Part shown: piece by piece, positions 61,328 to 64,000 of the stretch
Numbering within the stretch: position 1 is the first letter of the stretch
Layout: every line of letters begins with the position of its first letter
DNA from: Bacillus sp. 1NLA3E
Lineage (GTDB): Bacteria > Bacillota > Bacilli > Bacillales > Cytobacillaceae
Direction: 5' to 3'
DNA: 64,000 nucleotides
NCBI RefSeq assembly: GCF_000242895.2
Contig: NC_021171.1
Coordinates: 4,498,001-4,562,000 of the forward strand
Notes under the pieces: generated by a model
The model's database searches: none
Seen by the model: only the letters and a program-made list of their open reading frames with translations
What the model was told of the DNA's origin: nothing
Translations under genes and position numbers: made by a program

Positions 61328-61412
61328 TTTGTTCCCCATCTATTATGTGTTTTATATCAACCATATTCCTTTTTCATTTAACTAAGGCTCTAATTTGTCC
61401 ATAATAAAGAAG

Positions 61413-61436
61413 GGTTCATTGCTTATCCAATGAACC
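61413..61436 (-). terminator. Terminator of the toxin-antitoxin operon
   Basis: GGTTCATTG (61413-61421) / CAATGAACC (61428-61436), 6-nt loop. On the minus strand CTTCTTTATT follows, 7 nt after the toxin stop at 61443. Confidence 0.7.
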
Positions 61437-61442
61437 TTTAAG

Positions 61443-61715
61443 TCATTTATATATATCACCACGGTTACCAACAGCTTGTATATAAATAAGTTGTTCTTCA
61501 TGATCTATATTGAAAAGTATCCGATAACTACCTATTCTTAAACGATAGAATCCAGTTTGTCCTTTTAAGCTCTTAATATCACCATCTGGTGGAACCTTTA
61601 ACAATCCTTTTAAGCCAGCCGCAATTCTAACTTGAGAAGATTTATCTTGTTTAGCAATGAATTTTACTGCGGACTTATGGTAAATCAACTTGTAGTCCGA
61701 ATTCACGCTTTGCAT
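61443..61715 (-). CDS. RelE/ParE-superfamily toxin
   Basis: 90 aa. Characteristic small basic toxin: YKLIYHKSAVKFIAKQDKSSQVRIAAGLKGL, DIKSLKGQTGFYRLRIGSYRILFNIDHEEQLIYIQAVGNRGDIYK. The YRLRIGSYRI strand and C-terminal aromatic/Arg residues fit the RelE mRNA-interferase type. ATG 61715 lies inside the antitoxin gene (41-nt overlap), an order antitoxin first, toxin second. No strong ribosome site, consistent with translational coupling. Confidence 0.85.
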   Translation of the reverse strand: MQSVNSDYKLIYHKSAVKFIAKQDKSSQVRIAAGLKGLLKVPPDGDIKSLKGQTGFYRLRIGSYRILFNIDHEEQLIYIQAVGNRGDIYK

Positions 61716-61932
61716 CCTCCCCTGTTATATAACCTTCATCACTTTTCAGTTGTTTTAGTTCTTCTTCAGTTAATGGTTCATCATCTGGATCTAAGTCATC
61801 GATTTTTTTCCAAGTCTGAGGTTTCTGCTTTGAACGTTCACTTAAAAATTGGATAAAATCGAAAGCTGCCTTTTTGTCTGCATTATCAAGGTTCTCGATC
61901 ATTCTCAACAAATCTTCTTTACGAACAGCCAT
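61675..61932 (-). CDS. Antitoxin of the RelE/ParE pair
   Basis: 85 aa from ATG 61932, 8 nt after AGGTGGGG. N-terminal helical part AVRKEDLLRMIENLDNADKKAAFDFIQFLSERS (a dimerising, DUF2281-like segment), followed by a very acidic C-terminal region (KIDDLDPDDEPLTEEELKQL) suited to wrapping a basic toxin. The overlap of 41 nt with the toxin gene supports co-translation. Probably autorepresses its operon. Confidence 0.75.
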   Translation of the reverse strand: MAVRKEDLLRMIENLDNADKKAAFDFIQFLSERSKQKPQTWKKIDDLDPDDEPLTEEELKQLKSDEGYITGEDAKREFGLQVDLP

Positions 61933-62098
61933 TATTCTCACCCCACCTAACTTTAATGAATCACTTTTACTTATTATATAATAAATTACTTAGAAAATTA
62001 ATCTTAACAAACTGTTATGATTTTTGACAATCTATATTCCCTAGGGAGGGGATTCAGAAAGAGACGATTTGGTGTGTTTGCCGAGTTGACTTTTTTTG

Positions 62099-62152
62099 TT
62101 TTTGGGGTGGGATTAAATTAAAAATAGGTAATTTTTGGGGTTGGGGATTGCA
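62099..62152. repeat. 54-bp direct repeat, right copy
   Basis: Partner of 61102-61155, same order of words (TTTTTGGGGTGGG, AAAAATAGGTAATTTTT, GGGGATTGCA). Upstream of it 62063-62097 resembles the ywqA terminator in decayed form (GACGATTTGG ... CCGAGTTGAC then seven T's). Confidence 0.7.
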
Positions 62153-62172
62153 AGGTCTGTACTGGAACCGCC

Positions 62173-62306
62173 CGGTTAATTGGAGTGGAAGGCGCGAAGA
62201 CTCCTGCGGGAGCAGCGGGACAGGTGAGACCCTAAGGCACTTTAGCGCCGAGGAGGCTCACCGCCCGCCCCTAAGGTGCGCGAAGCGCCTGGAACGGAAA
62301 TCAACA
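62173..62306. repeat. Bacillaceae GC-rich interspersed repeat, full-length copy 2
   Basis: GTTAATTGGAGTGGAAGGCG at the left and GCCTGGAACGGAAATCAACA at the right, with CTCCTGCGGGAGCAGCGGGA and GCGCCGAGGAGGCTCACCGC inside. Same design as 41102-41235. Non-coding. Confidence 0.8.
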
Positions 62307-62341
62307 GACCTATTGAACAGCCTATTTAGGCAAAATAATAG

Positions 62342-62364
62342 ACTGTCGAGAGTTTCTCGACAGC
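62342..62364 (-). terminator. Terminator of the tad operon
   Basis: CTGTCGAG (62343-62350) / CTCGACAG (62356-62363), 5-nt loop. On the minus strand TCTATTATTTT follows. It lies 20 nt after the tadC stop. Confidence 0.75.
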
Positions 62365-62384
62365 CTGAGAGCATACCAATGCTC

Positions 62385-63314
62385 TTACATCCATTTGGTT
62401 ACTAGGTTGATGACGACTGGGCCTAGTAGGATGATGAATAGGGTTGGGAAGATGAACAGGACCATTGGGATGAGCATTTTTACTGGGGCCTTCATAGCTT
62501 TTTCTTTGACAGCCTGTTTCTTTTGTTCTCGCATTCTTTCGGTTTGGGCGCGTAGGACTTTGGTCATGCCGATACCCATTTGATCGGCTTGGATGATTGA
62601 GTTGATGACGCTTTTGAAGAATTCGGACGGAATGCGGTCGCGCAGTTCTTCGAAGGCGTGTTTTCTTGATTTTCCTAGTTTCATGTCTTCTATTGCTAGT
62701 TTGAATTCGATCGATATGGGACCGCTCATTTGGGTGCAAACCCGTTTCAGGGCGCCGTCTAGGCCCATTCCCGCTTCAATTGATACGTTGACCATGTCGA
62801 AAAAATCGGGCATGTCTTTTTCGATGGTTTTGATTCTTTTTTTCTTTTTACCATTTAGATACATTGGCGGATAGACTAGTGCGAAGAGCCCGGCGATTAT
62901 CGCGACCATGACTCCTTTAAGCGGTTCGTCGCTGCCGATGGCGAAAAGTAATAGGAAGGCGACAAACGTAATCGAAGCGATCGAGATTTGCAGCAGTTGG
63001 AAATCGACGGCTTTAAGCCCGAAGGGCGAGCCCGCTTCATGTAATTTTATTTCCATCCTGGCTTGCTTTTGCTTGCCCATATTTTTATCGACGGCTTGGC
63101 GTAGTTTGATGATAAACGGCTCTAGTAACCTTTCTTTTAAGGATTTTTCTTGTTTTAAATCGTCGAGTTCTTGTTCCTCAACATACCCCCGGTCTCTAGC
63201 AATCGTGTTCAATCTTCTTTGGAGGTTACGGCGATTCTTCCCTATTTTTACAAAGAGCTGTGAGAATACTAGTGTGCAAAATCCAAATAATAGGATGCTT
63301 AACAGCAATACCAT
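62385..63314 (-). CDS. tadC: TadC-like type II secretion system F-family membrane protein
   Basis: 309 aa. Hydrophobic N-terminus VLLLSILLFGFCTLVFSQLF, a long charged region, two central helices (LLQISIASITFVAFLLLFAI, MVAIIAGLFALVYPPMYL), the T2SSF domain DMPDFFDMVNVSIEAGMGLDGALKRVC ... LRDRIPSEFFKSVINSIIQADQMGIGMTKVLRAQTERMR, and a final helix pair. With TadB it forms the inner-membrane platform of a Flp/Tad pilus. Starts 3 nt after the tadB stop. Last gene of its operon. Confidence 0.92.
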   Translation of the reverse strand: MVLLLSILLFGFCTLVFSQLFVKIGKNRRNLQRRLNTIARDRGYVEEQELDDLKQEKSLKERLLEPFIIKLRQAVDKNMGKQKQARMEIKLHEAGSPFGLKAVDFQLLQISIASITFVAFLLLFAIGSDEPLKGVMVAIIAGLFALVYPPMYLNGKKKKRIKTIEKDMPDFFDMVNVSIEAGMGLDGALKRVCTQMSGPISIEFKLAIEDMKLGKSRKHAFEELRDRIPSEFFKSVINSIIQADQMGIGMTKVLRAQTERMREQKKQAVKEKAMKAPVKMLIPMVLFIFPTLFIILLGPVVINLVTKWM

Positions 63315-63317
63315 GGG

Positions 63318-64000
63318 TTACACCTCGATGTTGACGATTTTTTGGATGACGAACCAGCCGATTATCCCGGATACGGCCCCCACGCCAAGCATGGTCCAGC
63401 CAAGCGGTTGGGTGAGCATCGGGTGGAAGTATTCGGGATTCATGATGTTCAGGATGAACCCGAGGATGACGGGCAGCAGGGAGATGATCCACGCCGACAT
63501 TTTCCCCTGCGCGGTTAGGGCCCTGAGTTCTTCCTTGATGCGAACGCGGTCGGTGATGGTTTCTTGGATTGTATCTAATATTTGCGTTAGGTTGCCGCCG
63601 GTTGACCGTTGGATGATGATGGCATTGGCGACGATTTTGATGTCATCGGTCGGTAGCCGGGTTTGTAAGTTTTCAAACGCTTCCTCGAGCGGAACTCCTA
63701 GGTTAATTTCGCGTAAGGTTTTCTTGAATTCTGTCCCGATTGGGTCGGGCACCTCTTGAGCGATGACCTGCATCGACTGTAGGAAGCTGTAGCCGGATTT
63801 CATCGATGTTGCCATGGTGCCTAACGCTTGCGGCAGTTGTGTGGTACATCGTGCTAAGCGCTGGGCAATTTTTCTTTTTACATAAAAGTGAGGCAGGAAG
63901 GTTGCTAGTATTGCGCTAACGGTGATGATGAACAGTGGCATGTTTAGGATGGCGGCTGTTCCCCCGAGTCCAATCCCGGCCAGCAGTCTTATCGCCATGA
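63318..64000 (-). CDS. tadB: TadB-like type II secretion system F-family membrane protein (5' end outside window)
   Basis: About 226 residues visible; TadB proteins are normally ~300 aa, so the start lies beyond the right edge and the ATG at 63998 is probably internal. Features: helix NMPLFIITVSAILATFLPHF, the T2SSF domain RLARCTTQLPQALGTMATSM, KSGYSFLQSMQVIAQEVPDP, LPTDDIKIVANAIIIQRSTG, GNLTQILDTI, and two C-terminal helices. Platform protein of the Tad pilus apparatus; further tad genes (cpaF-type ATPase) are expected to the right. Confidence 0.9.
   Translation of the reverse strand, partial: MAIRLLAGIGLGGTAAILNMPLFIITVSAILATFLPHFYVKRKIAQRLARCTTQLPQALGTMATSMKSGYSFLQSMQVIAQEVPDPIGTEFKKTLREINLGVPLEEAFENLQTRLPTDDIKIVANAIIIQRSTGGNLTQILDTIQETITDRVRIKEELRALTAQGKMSAWIISLLPVILGFILNIMNPEYFHPMLTQPLGWTMLGVGAVSGIIGWFVIQKIVNIEV

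Noticed and set aside
62148-62405. 85-codon plus-strand open frame
   Set aside because: It is made of the GC-rich interspersed repeat and the tad terminator; no coding evidence.

Overview
The window is low-GC Gram-positive chromosomal DNA, most likely from a Bacillus or Neobacillus-type member of the Bacillaceae. The evidence is strong GGAGG-type ribosome binding sites, frequent TTG/GTG starts, a ywqC-ywqD-ywqE capsule regulation block, an AnsZ-like asparaginase, LysM/NlpC-P60 wall hydrolase, YwqB/YwqA-type SWIM + SNF2 pair, and the GC-rich interspersed repeats typical of Bacillaceae. I see no rRNA, tRNA or CRISPR array.

Layout. 1-4970: an SsuABC/NMT1-type ABC importer (permease cut by the window edge), an HxlR regulator, a double DUF4242-type protein and an acyl-CoA-dehydrogenase-like flavoprotein. 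A 33-nt element shared by the importer promoter and the DUF4242 promoter suggests one regulon. 4971-14390: a worn, gene-poor zone holding an IstB (IS21) remnant, two intact and several broken copies of an XRE regulator / 75-aa protein module, a truncated RAYT transposase fused to the end of comM, REP-like repeats, AnsZ, a frameshifted HTH gene and a TPR lipoprotein whose signal peptide is out of frame.

14393-37417 (all minus strand): a complete Wzx/Wzy-type polysaccharide locus. From its promoter at 37451-37479 it runs ywqC-D-E, then a structured leader (candidate EAR/epsC RNA) and a terminator-like hairpin, EpsC-type dehydratase, galU, aminotransferase, phosphoglycosyl transferase, GNAT, glycosyltransferase, capE-F-G (UDP-L-FucNAc), a second glycosyltransferase, wzy, wzx, and wbpI-A-B-D-E (UDP-GlcNAc3NAcA/ManNAc3NAcA). 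Three sugar-nucleotide routes and three transferases point to a trisaccharide repeat unit.

37749-40871: a small hypothetical gene, a three-LysM NlpC/P60 endopeptidase and a secreted PhoA-type alkaline phosphatase. 41039-48518: a galacturonate operon uxaC-kdgR-uxaB-uxaA-kdgA-kdgK behind a perfect 24-bp palindromic operator. 48620-54956 (minus): a FadR/GntR regulator, a sugar ABC importer, a split transketolase and a cupin, with a cre-like site; the substrate is unknown. 55417-60874: a small membrane protein and the SWIM/SNF2 pair. 60875-62384: repeats and a RelE/ParE-type toxin-antitoxin pair bracketed by a duplicated 54-bp sequence. 62385-64000: tadC and the 3' part of tadB.
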